From assembly GCA_947471745.1 (NCBI GenBank), contig CANJKZ010001023.1, forward strand, positions 1,688,501 through 1,752,500: 64,000 bases of DNA, in the 5' to 3' direction. The translations under genes were made by a program, and so were the position numbers. Numbering within the stretch: position 1 is the stretch's first letter; every line of letters starts with the position of its first letter. Below the pieces are notes generated by a model. That model was not told the origin of the DNA, did not search any database, and was given only the letters and a program-made list of their open reading frames with translations. The DNA is from Closterium sp. Naga37s-1. Taxonomy: Eukaryota; Streptophyta; Zygnematophyceae; Desmidiales; Closteriaceae. Shown here piece by piece: positions 33,714 to 46,800 of this stretch.

Positions 33714-34493
33714 GTGCCAAGCTGCGGCTATTCCCTTCTCTCCGCCCATTTCCAACTCTTCTTCCGCCCTCCTCCTTGCGTCAGGCGCAAGCCTTCGGAG
33801 TCTCGAGGCCACAAGAATCACAACTTGGATTTCCTCAATAGCTATGGTTTCGCGCCGCAAAATGCGGAGCTCATGCCACGTGTAGAAGAAAGCTCGTCGT
33901 TCAATCATGTCAAAGAGGGAGACGAGGAAGAGCAGGGTTACGGCGGCGACGGGGCCTTCAGGGCGGATAACGGGGAGAGCGAGGCGGCCGAGAGGTTGGC
34001 GGAGAAGGTTCGAAGGCTGAGGGAGCGCGGGACAGCAGCGGCAACAGCAGCAGCGGCAACAGCGGCAGCGGTAACAGCAGCAGCGGCAACAGCGGCAGCG
34101 GCAACAGTGGCTGCGGCAACAGCGGGAGCGCCAACAGCGGCAGTGGTAACAGTAGCAGCAGTGCAAGCAGCCACAGGAGTAGGGAGGAGGAGGAGAGAGG
34201 GCTGCGTGGTTTCCTACGGCATTGCTGCAAGGACAGGCGGGCAAGCACGCCCCATGAGAGCTGCGCGGATGGTGCGGAGGACGGTGAGGGGAAGGAGAAC
34301 GAGAGCGTGGCAGGAGCTCTTTTGAAGCGCAGCTTGACGGCGGATGCTACGGGGACGACCATGGAGCGGGGCGTGCCTAGTACTAACGGCTTGACAGAGA
34401 GCATGATGGCAGGCGCGAGCTTGCCGCGATCGGCGAGCGAGGTCATGCTGCAGGACGCGGAGATGGACGAGATGGACAGAGAGGTGCTGCAAG
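33714..34493 (+). CDS. Polycystin N-terminal exon (cytosolic)
   Basis: The frame with MPRVEESSSFNHVKEGDEEE and ESEAAERLAEKVRRLRERG runs into an AGC/GGC-rich repeat (34,030-34,160). A second frame, open from 33,971, reads the repeat as Ser/Gly/Asn and continues HRSREEEERGLRGFLRHCC, LLKRSLTADATG, LPRSASEVMLQDAEMDEMDR, EVLQ to a donor AAG|GTGCGC at 34,493. The acidic and basic content suggests that both belong to one exon, with a length change inside the repeat switching frame, or that translation begins in the second frame. The phase at the donor (1) fits the next exon exactly. The start is unresolved. Confidence 0.55.
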
Positions 34494-37400
34494 GTGCGCC
34501 CAGGTTCACAGCGGTGCTGTGCTAGTACTGCTGCTGGGCTGTGGTCCGATGCACCGCCTCTGTCGTTGTGCGCCCATCCTCACCATTATTGCTGCTCGTA
34601 GCCATCTCATCGTCCACGCGACCACGCCGCAGCTGCCTGCAACACTCCCCCACTCCCGTGTAATCCTTCCCCTCCCTATCCCCCCCCCCCCGCTCCCAAC
34701 CCCCTCTTCCCCCCCCCCCCCCAATTACCCGTTCCCCCCTTCTCTCCCCCATATCGGCGCGTGGCAGAAGCGTTCGTGCGTGTGGTGGGGCTGCAGCAGC
34801 GTGTGCAGCACAACCGCGACCTGGGCTTGTTCCTGGTGCTCATGGCGCTCTTCATCACCATCCTTTACCTCCAGACCGGCTCCTCCAGAAGCTATGAAAT
34901 CACCTCCGCGCACTCCGTGCTCTTCCCCCCCCGTATGCTCCCCACTACCCCTCTCGTGCTCATCCCCGGTTGCTTCCCCCTGACCCTCCACACTCCCCCA
35001 CACTGTCCTTCTCTCCTCTGTCATTTACCCGGGTGCCCCAGCCCTCACTAGTGTTAACGCATTCCTTCGAACGCACTGTCCTTATAGCGCGCATTCATTG
35101 GGGCGCGCGCATTCGGGAATTGTAGCGTGGGTGCAGCGATGCCAGTAGGGCAGGGCATCAGTCAACCTGCATTCTGCTGGCTCTCCGAAGGCCCTTGCTG
35201 TCGTAGGCCCTTCTAACACATCCTTATGCGATCACTACTACCGCCGTGCCCTTGCTTAGCTCCCCCGAACCGTCGCCACGTCTCCTCTCAGTCGACTCCC
35301 CTCACCCTTGGCCCTAGTTGCACCTCCCCTCACCCCTCAACCTTGGCCCAAGAGCAGGGCATGCGTCAGGACGCCTCCAACACTTTCGCTGGTCCGAATG
35401 ACTTCTACAACTGGCTCAACACCAGCATCGTGCAGGTGCGTCCCCTCCCCCCCCTCGTGAAATGAGTCGTGTTTTGAGTCAACTCAAAACACGACTCATT
35501 GGGCTCAACGCCAGCATCGTGCAGGTGCGTCCCCTCCCTTCTCCCCTTGCCTCGCATCGCTCCTCATACACCTGCTGCTGCGTGTTGCCGCACATCCAAT
35601 CCAAGCCTGCCCAGCCACCAACCCACTCTGCCTGCCCCATACGTCTCTCTTGCCTGCATTGCATAATATCCCACACACTTTTCCAACACCTTGGCTGGCC
35701 TGCATGACTTCCTCAACCGGCTCAACACCAGCATCGTGCACGTGTGTTCCCGCCCTCTCCCCTTCATCTCTGAGTTGGAGCTCCTCGTGCACTTAATGCA
35801 TATTTCTTCACGCACACCCGAGCCTACCCGCCGCCCACCCGCGAGGCACCACATCGAATCCCGCATTAAATCCCGCACCAAAGCCGCATCAAAGCCGCAT
35901 CAAAGCCGCATCAAAGCCCCATCAAAGCCCCAACAAAGCCGCCACGTCAAAGCCACATCAAAGCCGTGTCAAAGCCACATCAAAGCCGCATCAAACCACA
36001 TCAAAGCCGCGTCAAAGCCACATCAAAGCCGCGTCAAAGCCACATCAAAGCCGCGTCAAAGCCACATCAAAGCCGTGTCAAAGCCACATCAAAGCCACAA
36101 TAAAGTGTCAAACATTATATATGTTGTATTTGTGTAGGCTACAGTGGGTTAGTCTTTAGGGGGTACACAATTCTAGGGTTAGGTACTTGTACTCCCTTTC
36201 CTTTCTAGTCCAACACTTCTTCTTTCTAACATGGTATTAAGAGCGTAGGTTTAGACCTAGGATCGCTCCTTAGGGCCCACCGTTCCGTTCGAAGCGCCCT
36301 AGAGCGCCTTTCTCCTAGTGCGCCCTCGTGCGCCTCGCTGTCTCCTACTGCCCGTGCGCAGCTCAGTAGAGCCGCACGCGGCCTTTTTTTCTCGCGTGCG
36401 TCGCCCCCTAGCAGCCCGCGCGCGGCGTTTTCTGCGAGCGCGCCGCCCGTTAGCCGCCCACGCTGCCACGCGCTGCCCGCTAGCAGTCCGTCGACGGGCC
36501 CCTCCTGGCCGCACGTAGCCCGCTAACGACCGGCAGCCCCGCCCGTAGGCCGCCCACGTGCTAGTCAGGCCCACGCAAGGCCACGGCCCGCCCGCTACAG
36601 CCGCCCGTGTGCACGCCCCCCCTGTCGCACATTGCCCCGTAGCCCGGCCCGAGCCGAACTGCGCCGCCCGAACCGAGCCGCGCCGCCCGAACCGAGCCGC
36701 GCCGCCCTAACCGAGCCGCGCCGCCCGAACCGAGCCGCGCCGCCTAGGCAGAGCCGTGCCGCCCTACTGTTCCTACTACTGCAGTTCCTACTACTACTAC
36801 CACTGCAACTATGGCTAGTCCTTCTGTAGCTTTCGATGCTGAGGGCCGCCCACTGAAGTTTGAGATCTGGCTCGATGACTTACACCTATTCCTCCAGCTC
36901 GCTGCCAAGGAGGATATCTCACTGTACGATCACGCGCTAGGCCATGCTACTGCCCCTGCTGCTACAGCTGACAGTACTGCCCGCTCACAGTGGCAGACTC
37001 GTGACGCTCACGCTCGCTTCGCTATTCGCAACTCCCTGCCGGTAGATGAGCGCGAGCACTTTGGCCAGCACAAAACTGCGCAGGCACTGTACACTGCTGT
37101 AGTTGCACGCTACTCCTCACCTGCCTCTGCTGCGCTAGGCCGTCTCTCGCTCCCCTACCTGTTCCCAGACGTGTCAGCTTTCTCCACAGTCTCTGACCTC
37201 ATCACGCACCTCCGCACTAGTGAGGCCCGCTTCCGTGCTGCTATGCCCGCTGAGTTTCTTGATAAGAACCCCCCCCCGCCCTGGCTCACTCTCTACCACC
37301 TAGTCACTCGCCTCCCTGACACTCTGCGTTCAGTCAGGGACCACTTCCTAGCTCGCTGCCCCACTGAGCTCACCATTGACCTCCTCGAGAAGGAACTGCT

Positions 37401-40400
37401 TGCAGCCGAGGCTAGCATAGTCGCTGTAGGTGCCTCTCGTGGCGACCCCCGCACCTCTTTCTTCGAGGGGTGTTCCCCTTCCCCCCTTCTCCCCTCTGTC
37501 GCCTCTGCTGCTGCTGTCGACCTAGTTGGTACTGAGCAGGTCGGTACTGCGTCCGCTCCGAGCTGGCGCCGCAGCGGCAAGGGCAAAGGGGGCAAGGGAG
37601 GTGGAGGTGACGGCGGGGGAGGCAGTGGTGGGGGTGGTGGCGGCGGTGGGGGTGGTGGCGGGGCTAAAGGGGCTAGTGGCAGCGGTGGGGGTGGTGGCGG
37701 CAGCGGCGGGGGAGGTGGCAGGGGCGGGGGCGGTGGTGGTGGCGGCGGTGGACGCGGAGGCGGCAGGGGCGGTGGTGGACGGGGTGGCAGCGGCGGAGGT
37801 GGTGGTCGTGGAGGCGCTGGCGGTGGCCAGAGCCAGCAACCGACTCCGTAGCCCCAGGAGCTTCGTGAGTGGTACTCTCAGCACGGGGGGGGGGGTGGAC
37901 TTAGCTGCACGTACGTCATCCGCACAGGTGACCGCACTGGTCAGACGTGTGGGAGGGCGCACACCACGCAGCGCTGCTTCTCCCGCCTCGACGACGCTTG
38001 GCGTACTCAGTTCCCTGCTGCCACTGAGCTGCCTCGCTGGGCTGATCTGATGAAGAAAAACATTGATATCTATGCTCTAGACTTTGATGCTATTCTCACT
38101 GCCATGTATGTGTTGTCTACTAGTGGAGAGGGTGCTCAGTACCTGCGTGTTCCGCCCGACCCGGGCATTCGGACCAGTGAGGCTGCCGCTCTAGGTGCTA
38201 GTGCGTCTGTTGCCCTAGTTGCTGGTGAGGCTGCCGCTCCAGGTACTCCCGTGTCTCCTGCCCCAGGTACTGGTGAGGCTGCTGCTCTAGGTGCTCGTGA
38301 GTCTGCGCCCCCTGGTACTGAGTCTACTGAGGCACTGCACACCTTCACACTGGACTCAGGTGCTTCTCGCTGTTTCTTTCGTGACCGCACTGCCCTTGAG
38401 CAGCTTGCTCGGCCAGTTGCTGTCTCCCTCGCTGACCCCTCTAGGGGTCCGGTCATTGCGACCTCCTCCACTGTTCTTCCTTGTCCTGCGGTTCCGTCGG
38501 GCACACTGTCAGGTCTCCACCTCCCCTCATTCTCTACGAACTTGGTGGCGGGTTGTGCGCTCCAGGACGGGGGTGTCCACCAGTTCACCCCTGCCTACGA
38601 GCGCGTGACACACTGCACGTGTGCTCGGACGGGCCGTCACCTGGCTACCTTCACTCGGCAGCCGGGGTCGGACCTGTACACACTGACCACTTAGTCCCCT
38701 CAGGTAGCTGCGTCTGCGTCTACTTCAGGTCAGCTGTCTGCCCCCTGCTCGTGTCGCTCTCTAGCACACGAGACCGTCCTCTGGCACCACCGCCTTGGTC
38801 ACCCGTCAGTGCAGCGCCTTCGTGCCATGCACAAACGGTACCTTGTCTCTGGTCTTCCCAGGGTTCTCCCTCCCCTCCCACCCTCGCCTGCTCCTCCCTG
38901 TCTTCCCTGTGTCGAGGGGCGGCAGCGCGCCGCTCCTCACTCCTCCTCGTTTCCCCCGACGACTGCTCCCTTGCAGACGCTCCACATGGACGTGTGGGGC
39001 CCAGCCCGCGTCCGTGGACAAGGTCAGGAGAGGTACTTCCTGATCGTTATTGACGACTACTCGCGCTACACCCCGGTCTTCCCCTTGCGCACCAAGGGTG
39101 AGGTCCCTGATGTCTTGATCCCTTGGATCCGCGCTTCTCGTCTCCAGCTCAGTGAGCGTTTCCAGTCGGACTTTCCTGTCCTGCGTTTGCACTCTGACAG
39201 AGGTGGTGAGTTCTCCTCCGACCTCTTGGCAGCCTACTGTGCGGAGCACGGCATCCGCCAGTCGTTCACGCTTCCGGCCTCTCCACAGCAGAATGGGGTT
39301 GCTGAGCGCCGCATTGGCTTGGTCATGGAGGTCGCTCATACCTCCTTGATCCATGCGGCTGCCCCCCACTTTCTGTGGCCGTTTGCGGTCCGATACGCTG
39401 CGCATCAGCTCAACCTCTGGCCCCGTGTCTCCTTGCCGGAGACTTCCCCGACACTGCGTTGGACGGGAGAGGTTGGCGATGCGTCGCGTTTTCGGGTCTG
39501 GGGTTCTCGAGCTTTTGTTCGCGATACGTCCGCGGACAAGCTCTCCTCCCGCGCTGTTCCTTGTGTCTTCCTTGGCTTTGTCCCGGACGCGTCTGGTTGG
39601 CAGTTTTACCACGCCACCTCGCGCCGTGTCCTGCCCTCTCAGGACGTCACTTTTGACGAGTCGGTGCCCTACTACCGCCTCTTCCCCTACCGCACTGCCC
39701 CGCTCCCCCCCCCGCCTCTCTTCCTTGCGCCAGGTGCTGCTGTGGTAGACCCCCTCCCCCCTCAGGGTGCCGCTCCCTCAGGTGTGTCCCAGGTAGACCC
39801 GGTTGAGCCTATCGAGGTAGCTGTCGACTCTCGTCCTGCTAGGGGTGCTGAGCCTGAGCGAGCGGAGCCTGAGCGTGATGAGCCTAGGGGTACGGAGCCT
39901 GGGGGTGCGGAGTCTGGGGGTGCTGAGCCTGGGGGTGCGGAGCCTGCGGGTGCTGAGTCTGGGGGTGCTGAGCCTGGGTGTGCTACGTCTGAGGGTGCTG
40001 AGACTGAGCGTGCTTCACCTGAAGGAGCTCTCTCCTCACAGCAGCTACGAGAGTGGTACTTACAGTACTGCAGCCTCAGGAGGGGTGCTTCTGGAGCTAG
40101 GAGTGCTGCTGGAGCTGGTGCTAGTGCTTCCCCTCCTAGGCGGGAGCTGCCCTCTCCCCAGCGGCTCCGAGAGTGGTACACTCGGCGCTGCAGTCTCCGG
40201 AGTGGCGCTCCTAGTGCTGCGGACCCTGGTGCTGGAGGTGTTGCTGCTGCTGGCGGTGCTGCTGGTGCTGGAGCTGCTGGAGGTGCTGCTGCTGGCGGTG
40301 CTGCTGGCGCTGCTGGAGGTGCTGCTGGTGCTGGTGCTGCTGGAGCTGCTGGAGGTACTGCTACTACTGGAGGTGCTGCTGGTGCTGCTGGAGCTGCTGG

Positions 40401-43400
40401 AGGTGCTGCTGCTGCTGGCGGTGCTGCTGGCGCTGCTGGAGGTGCTGCTGGTGCTGGTGCTGCTGGAGCTGCTGGAGCCGCTGGTCCTGGGGGTGCTCGT
40501 ACTGGAGGTACTGGAGCTGCTGGGACTGGGCCTGCTGAGGGGGTTGTCGCTGGAGGTGCTGCGCGGCCGCGCCCGTACTACGTTCCGCTCCTTCAGCAGG
40601 TTCTTAGTCTCCCGCCCTCTACTGGTCCTTCTCCTCCCCTACTGAGTCCACCACCTGTCCAGTCGCAGTCCCAGTTACAGCCAGCCTCTCCACTGCCTGG
40701 TCCTTCTCCTTACGCTGAGCCGACGGGAGGTCTTACGGAGCGTCGTGAGCCTGAGTCTCGTCCTCCGTCGCCTGAGTCTCGTCCAGCGTCGCCTGAGTCG
40801 CGTCCAGAGTCACCTGTCCGTGCTGTCCGCTCTGGTCGTCGTGCTCCGCGTGAGCGACCTCCTCCTGTCCCTGGCACTCACTATATGACTCTGCGTCCTT
40901 CCACTGCTCCACAGCGTGTCCCTCTGCCGTCTCCTCCTGCGTCCTCTCTTCCTGCTCTTGCTGACCCGGAGTCTGACTCTCTTCGTGCTGCCAGTCCTAC
41001 TGTCACACGTCTCCTTGCCACTGTTGTCACTGACCCTTCCTTCGAGTCCTCTGCTGCGTCTGCTCTAGTCGCTGAGCTTGTTGAATTTGCTGCCGCCTGT
41101 CGTCTAGACTACGCCGCTAGCCTTGTTGCTGAGTCTGAGTCTGTCTGTCCTCCGTCCGTCGGGGGTGAGTGTGCTCTTGGCACGGACGTCCTTGAGGACA
41201 GACACGAGGAGTTTGAGTGCTTTGCCGCTGCTTTGCCTCATCTCGTGTCCATGCTAGTTGCCCCTGAGGGAGACCCGGATGCACCAGACATCCCGACCCC
41301 ACGCTCCTACGCAGAGGCGATGGAGGGTCTCTACTCCTCTCAGTGGCAGACAGCCATGGACGCAGAGATGGCTTCCTGGAAATCCACAGGCACCTACGTC
41401 GACGAGGTTCCCCCACCTGGGGCGAACATCGTCAGTGGCATGTGGATTTTCAGGGTGAAGCGGCCGCCTGGTTCTCCGCCTGTCTTCAAGGCACGTTACG
41501 TTGCACGAGGCTTCAGTCAGCGAGAGGGAGTTGACTTCTTCCAGACCTTCTCCCCGACCCCGAAGATGACCACTCTTCGGGTTCTGCTACACGTCGCCGC
41601 TCAGCGTGACTACGAGCTCCACTCTCTTGACTTCAGCACTGCGTTCCTACAGGGCACCCTGCACAAGGAGATCTGGCTGCGCCGCCCACCTGGCTTCACT
41701 GGGTCGTTCCCTCCTGGTACCCAGTGGAGCCTCCGGCGGCCAGTCTACGGTCTCCGCCAGGCACCCCGTGAGTGGCACGACACACTGAGGACTACGCTTG
41801 CGGCTCTTGGGTTTGCTCCTTCTACTGCTGACCCGTCGCTGTTTCTACGCACCGACACCACTCTGCCGCCGTTCTACGTTCTCGTGTACGTCGACGACTT
41901 GGTCTTTGCTACTGCTGACACTGAGGCACTCGCCCACGTGAAGTCGGAGCTGCAGAAGAGACACACGTGCACAGACCTGGGTGAACTGACAAGCTATCTT
42001 GGCTTGCGGATCACCCGGGACAGAGCACAGCGCACCATCAACTTGACTCAGTCACACATGGTGCAGCAGGTCCTTCAGCGCTTCGGCTTCACGTACTCCT
42101 CGCCTCAGCCCACTCCTCTGCCTACCGGTCACTCGCTCTCAGCTCTACCTTCGGATGAGTCCGTAGAGCCGAGTGGCCCGTATCCAGAGCTTGTGGGCTG
42201 CCTCATGTACCTGATGACCTGCACTAGACCTGACCTTGCATACCCTCTTAGCATCCTAGCACTCTATGTCGCTCCTGGCCGTCACCGGAAGGAGCACATG
42301 GATGCCGCTAAGAAGGTGTTGCGTTACCTGTGCAGTACGTCGGGCATGGGGCTTGTGCTTGGAGGACGGCGCGACATTGTCCTCACTGGACACTCAGACG
42401 CTTCTTGGGCTGACGACCAGGCTACGCAGCGGTCGTCTCAGGGTTACACCTTCAGCCTTGGCTCTGGCTCTGTTTCCTGGCGTTCTACACGCTCTTCTTC
42501 TGTTCTCAGCTCCAGTTGTGAGGCTGAGATCTACGCCACAGCCATGGCGGCCCAGGAGCTACGCTGGCTCACCTACCTGCTGACCGACCTTGGAGAGCGG
42601 CCTCGTTCTCCTCCAATGCTGTACGTCGACAACAAGGCAGCCATTGCCTTGTGTGAGGAGCACAGACTGGAGCACAGAACGAAGCACATCGCTCTGCGCT
42701 ACTTCCTAGCGCGAGAGATGCAGCAGAGGGGTCAGCTTCGTCTCTCGTACGTGGCCACTCGGGCCAACACTGCTGATGTGTTCACCAAGGCGCTTCAGCC
42801 TTGTGATCATCAGCGTTTCTGTACTGTTCTAGGCCTTGTGCCTACTCTCCCTCACTTGCTCACTTCTTGACTCTGCTTGTACTATGATCTCTATATATAT
42901 ACCTGCATGCTTACACTTGCTAGGTTGTGATCACTGTACCTCTTGTTCTATTATCAAACTGCATGTGAACTGGTCTTGTGACCATTTGCTTGTGCTCGGA
43001 ATTTTTGTGGTATCCTTGAGATACACCCTGAGCTTGTCTTGCTTTGTTTTGCTTTGACTGATCTTGTGTCCACTTGCTCTCCCCCACTTAGCCTATGGGG
43101 GTGTGTCAAACATTATATATGTTGTATTTGTGTAGGCTACAGTGGGTTAGTCTTTAGGGGGTACACAATTCTAGGGTTAGGTACTTGTGCTCCCTTTCCT
43201 TTCTAGTCCAACACTTCTTCTTTCTAACATAAAGCCACATCAAAGCCACATCCTGCACCCCGTTGGCTCGCCGATCCTCTCTGACCCGCCACTCTCTCCG
43301 CCACCCCTGCAAAGCCTATGGGCCGGCCTCACGTGTGGCGACGGCTTGTGCGCCCGCCCCTTCCAGTTCCCCGCGTTTGGCCGCTTCGGCTGCGAAGCGG

Positions 43401-43835
43401 ACTGCGGCATGTTCCCCAACCTCACCTCCGTGGTCGTCAGATTCTTCTCCCACCTCGACACACAGCAGGCCATTGACGAATCTACCTGGAACCTCTGCAT
43501 GGTCAACCCGGTCTCCCTCTGCTGGTATGCTCGTCCTCTCCTCACACAACAACCCTTGCTGCATGCATGTTCTGTCCTTCCGCCGCTCTATGCGCTTCTT
43601 GCCGTTCTGTCCTATGTTCTCTGCTCATGCCACCCCATCCCATCCCATCCCACCCCTCGTCCATGTGTGGAGCGCAGGTACAAGGCGTTTCAGGCGTTTC
43701 CGCAGGGCGAGGCGGAAGTGTCAGTGGCGGTGGACATTCCGGACGGCGACTGGGTGGTGGTGCTCAACGCGCCCGTGGGGCGCAGACTTTTCAATCGACT
43801 CAGAAGTAACCTCAAAATCACCCCACGTCCACATG

Positions 43836-43881
<46 letters not shown>

Positions 43882-46800
43882 TGTGTGCTACGCAGGTACG
43901 AGGCATTCCAGCCGTTCCCACGAGGAGAGGTGGAGGTGTCAGTGGCGGTGGACATTCCGGACGGCGACTGGGTGGTGGTGCTCAACGCGCCCGCGGGGGG
44001 CATCCGCGGCACCGTGCACGTGCTGCCTCCCGGCACGCGCTGCCTCTCCGTCGTCGGTGCCGCCTTCGCCGTTGGGCTCGCCGCCTGGGGTTCCTGTGCG
44101 CTTGATGACGGCGCTGTGGCAGCCAATCAGACAGAGCCAGGTGGCGGCGCTACTGTTGCTGCGCCTGACATCTGTCGTGATGTGAGCATGCCGTTGCTCC
44201 ATGTGCTACCACTGTAGGACATACTCAGAAGTCGTCAGACACTCTTCCTGGGTGTGTGTATGGCTTTAATTGCATTTGATGCCAATCCCACCCTCTGACT
44301 GTATGCACACATGAATTCATGTGTGTGTGACCGCGTGCAGGCGTGTGCAAAGCTGGTGGCCTGCCTGCCAGCAACCTGCGGGCGAGAATTCACGGAGAGA
44401 GAGGTGGCAGGGGCGTTCGTGGACTGTGCGCGCATATGCATCATCGCACCCTCCTCCATCACCACCTATGCCAACTCTTCCTGCCCCATGGTGCGCTCTT
44501 GCCCCATGCTCCGCTCCCTGCCCCATGCTCCGCTCCCTGCCCCATGCTCCACTCCCTGCCCCATGCTCCGCTCCCTGCCCCATGCTCCGCTCCCTGCCTC
44601 GTGCTCCGCTCCCTGCCCCATGCTCCGCTCCCTGCCCCATGCTCCGCTCCCTGCCCCATGATACACCAGTGATTCAAATACTGGTATGGATTAACCTGCC
44701 CTGCCGCATGCTGCCCTTCGCGAAGCTGTGCGTCGTGATTCCTATACTCTTCATACAACCATGCATCTCCCTGCACCATGCCTCTCCCCGCACTACACTG
44801 TGTCAACCCTGCCCTTGTTTCTCTCTCCCTCCTCACACACAACCCCGCCGATGCCCCGTTGCACACTCTCCCAGCCAGAGATTGCATTGATGTTTTCCAA
44901 CACGCCATGCAATGTGCCTGTATGTCATGCTCCCCTTCCTGCACCTCATTCCAGCCGTGCCACATACCAGCCTCCTTCATATGCGCTCGTTTCACTGATT
45001 GTACATTCCTGTCCACGTGGCCTCTCCTTGCCTTTCCTTATCTCTCCTTGCCTTTCCTTGTCTCTCCTTGCCTTTCCTTGTCTCTCCTTGCCTTTCCTTG
45101 TCTCTCCTTGCCTTTCCTTGTCTCTCCTTGCCTTTCCTTGCCTCTCATTGCCCTTCCTTGCCTCTCCCTGCTCTGCTGATACGTTGTGTGGAGCCGAGTG
45201 CCTCTCCCCTCCGTGCACGCCGCAACCCCCCTCACCGACTCGATCCCATCCCAGGCTCATACGCAGCGGTTCATGTGTCTGGTGGCAACCACCGCAAAGT
45301 GATCTCTCCTCGCTTCTTGTCAACCCTCGTCTGTTTCAACTGTTATTCCTTCTTGTGAGAGCGGTTCCTGACTGCCCGCTGTCACTCTTCCCTCCTCACT
45401 TATGCATTCCCACCTCCAGTTTCTCCTGTAATCACCTTGCTGCTCAATTCTGACTCGCTCATCCACTCTTTCACAACCTCCCTTTCCCAACCAACCCCCC
45501 CTATCCCTGATGCATGGCTGCTCTCAAGCGCTCTTCCGATTCCACCACTCTCACAGCTACGACCGCTGGCCCGCCTGTCCCTGGCCCGCATGACACCACC
45601 TCCCAACCCACTGCAGCTACAGTGCGCTGCCTTGCTGCCCCTGCTGTCAACTTACCCAGTCCATCTGCCACTTACACTGCTGCAGCACTCGCAGCAGCGC
45701 GCCCGCAAGAAGCACAGTGGTCTGAAGTGACACCAGCAGCATCAGCACCACCATCCCCAGCAGCAGCCATGGCAGTAGGTTCACCAGCAGCAGCAGTGAT
45801 GGCTGCGGAAGGAACAGCAGCCACAGCGGACCCCACAAAACCTTCCCTCTGGTCCCACCTAGGTGCCACGGACCGACAGAGACTGACAGTCCTGCAGGTG
45901 GCGGTGTCGCGCGCGCTCTTCACCATGGCCAAGGACCGCTGCCTTGCAGGCCGGGCGCCGGGAGCAAGCAGGAAGCACGCGCAGGGAGGTCCAGGTAGCG
46001 TGAGGTGGAACATGGTGGCGTGCCTCTGCACCATACTGGGGGGGCCCTCCAAGACGCTGGACGAGTGTCGCCTCACGGATGAAGCAGGGCAACGGGTGGA
46101 GTCTATTCCGAACATGTATGTGTACCTGCACAGCACGCATGTGAGGGGCGGGCGCGTGATCTCATTGCAGCACATGCGGCGCTTCGTGCAGATGGTGGCG
46201 GCGGCGCCGCGCTCCGTGACGCTCATTTCGGATGCGGCGGCTGCGCGCCTCAACACGCTCATGCACTCCTTCGATGATGCCATCGTCACCTCCGATGCTG
46301 TCGGCTGCTCTCAAGGTGCTCATGGCTGGTGCTCCTGCTGGTGGGTGCGTGCGCAAGTGCGCGAGTCTGTGGATGTATGTATGGGAGTATGTGCACGGTG
46401 CATGTATGTGTCGGTGTATGTCTGCGTGTTGTTACTATCAATTTGCCACCTCAAATGGATCATATTAGACTGCTGCGGCTCCTCCTCTCGTTTCTGACTC
46501 CTGTCAGGGGGTGCATGGCTGCAGTGGCGAGCGGATGTGAAGCACAACACGACCATCCATGTGGGCGACAAGGTCACCTGGGTGTGGGATGACGACCTTC
46601 CGCACTCACTCAAAGGTGCTCATCTCTACCACCTGCGTTGGTGTCACTAGTTCTTGTGTGCAACCGATCCTACGCCTTATGCATAAGAATCCTGATCTAT
46701 CTTGCTCCCATTCTACCCTGTGAACCGCTTTTTACTTGTTTGCCTACACCACTTCATCCCCAATTCTCTCCATTGCCACCACCATCAGTGGCAGCGATGG

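Larger units (their letters stand above)
36106..43229 (+). mobile_element. Copia element D, complete length, young
   Basis: A 7.1-kb plus-strand Ty1/copia element within a polycystin intron, same orientation as the gene. The 126-bp LTRs (36,106-36,231 and 43,104-43,229) differ at one base, and the 5-bp target duplication TAAAG is perfect (36,101-36,105 and 43,230-43,234). Parts: primer site, GC-rich leader with about 19-bp repeats (36,660-36,760), Gag (36,811-37,851), nucleocapsid-like segment, protease (about 38,352), integrase, EPGGA/Gly-Ala linker (39,780-40,600), RT, RNase H, 3' noncoding region and polypurine tract. The coding region shows only a few breaks. One LTR difference in 126 bp suggests a recent insertion. 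Confidence 0.93.

Noticed and set aside
33582-34244. Cys/Arg-rich minus-strand frame (CRCCRCCC repeats)
   Set aside because: Antisense of an AGC/GGC repeat in the polycystin N-terminal exon; it has cysteine-knot appearance only by repeat.
44317-44661. Overlapping frames of HAPLPAPCSAP and GAGSGAWGRERSMGQ repeats, resembling a structural protein
   Set aside because: Both strands of an 18-bp minisatellite in an intron.
44946-45323. Minus-strand KERQGKARRDKERQ coiled-coil-like frame
   Set aside because: Produced by the 20-bp CCTTGCC/TCTCC minisatellite; no conserved context.
45672-46289. 205-codon minus-strand frame
   Set aside because: Antisense to the nested gene's first exon, which has phase-compatible introns and a cupredoxin-like block.
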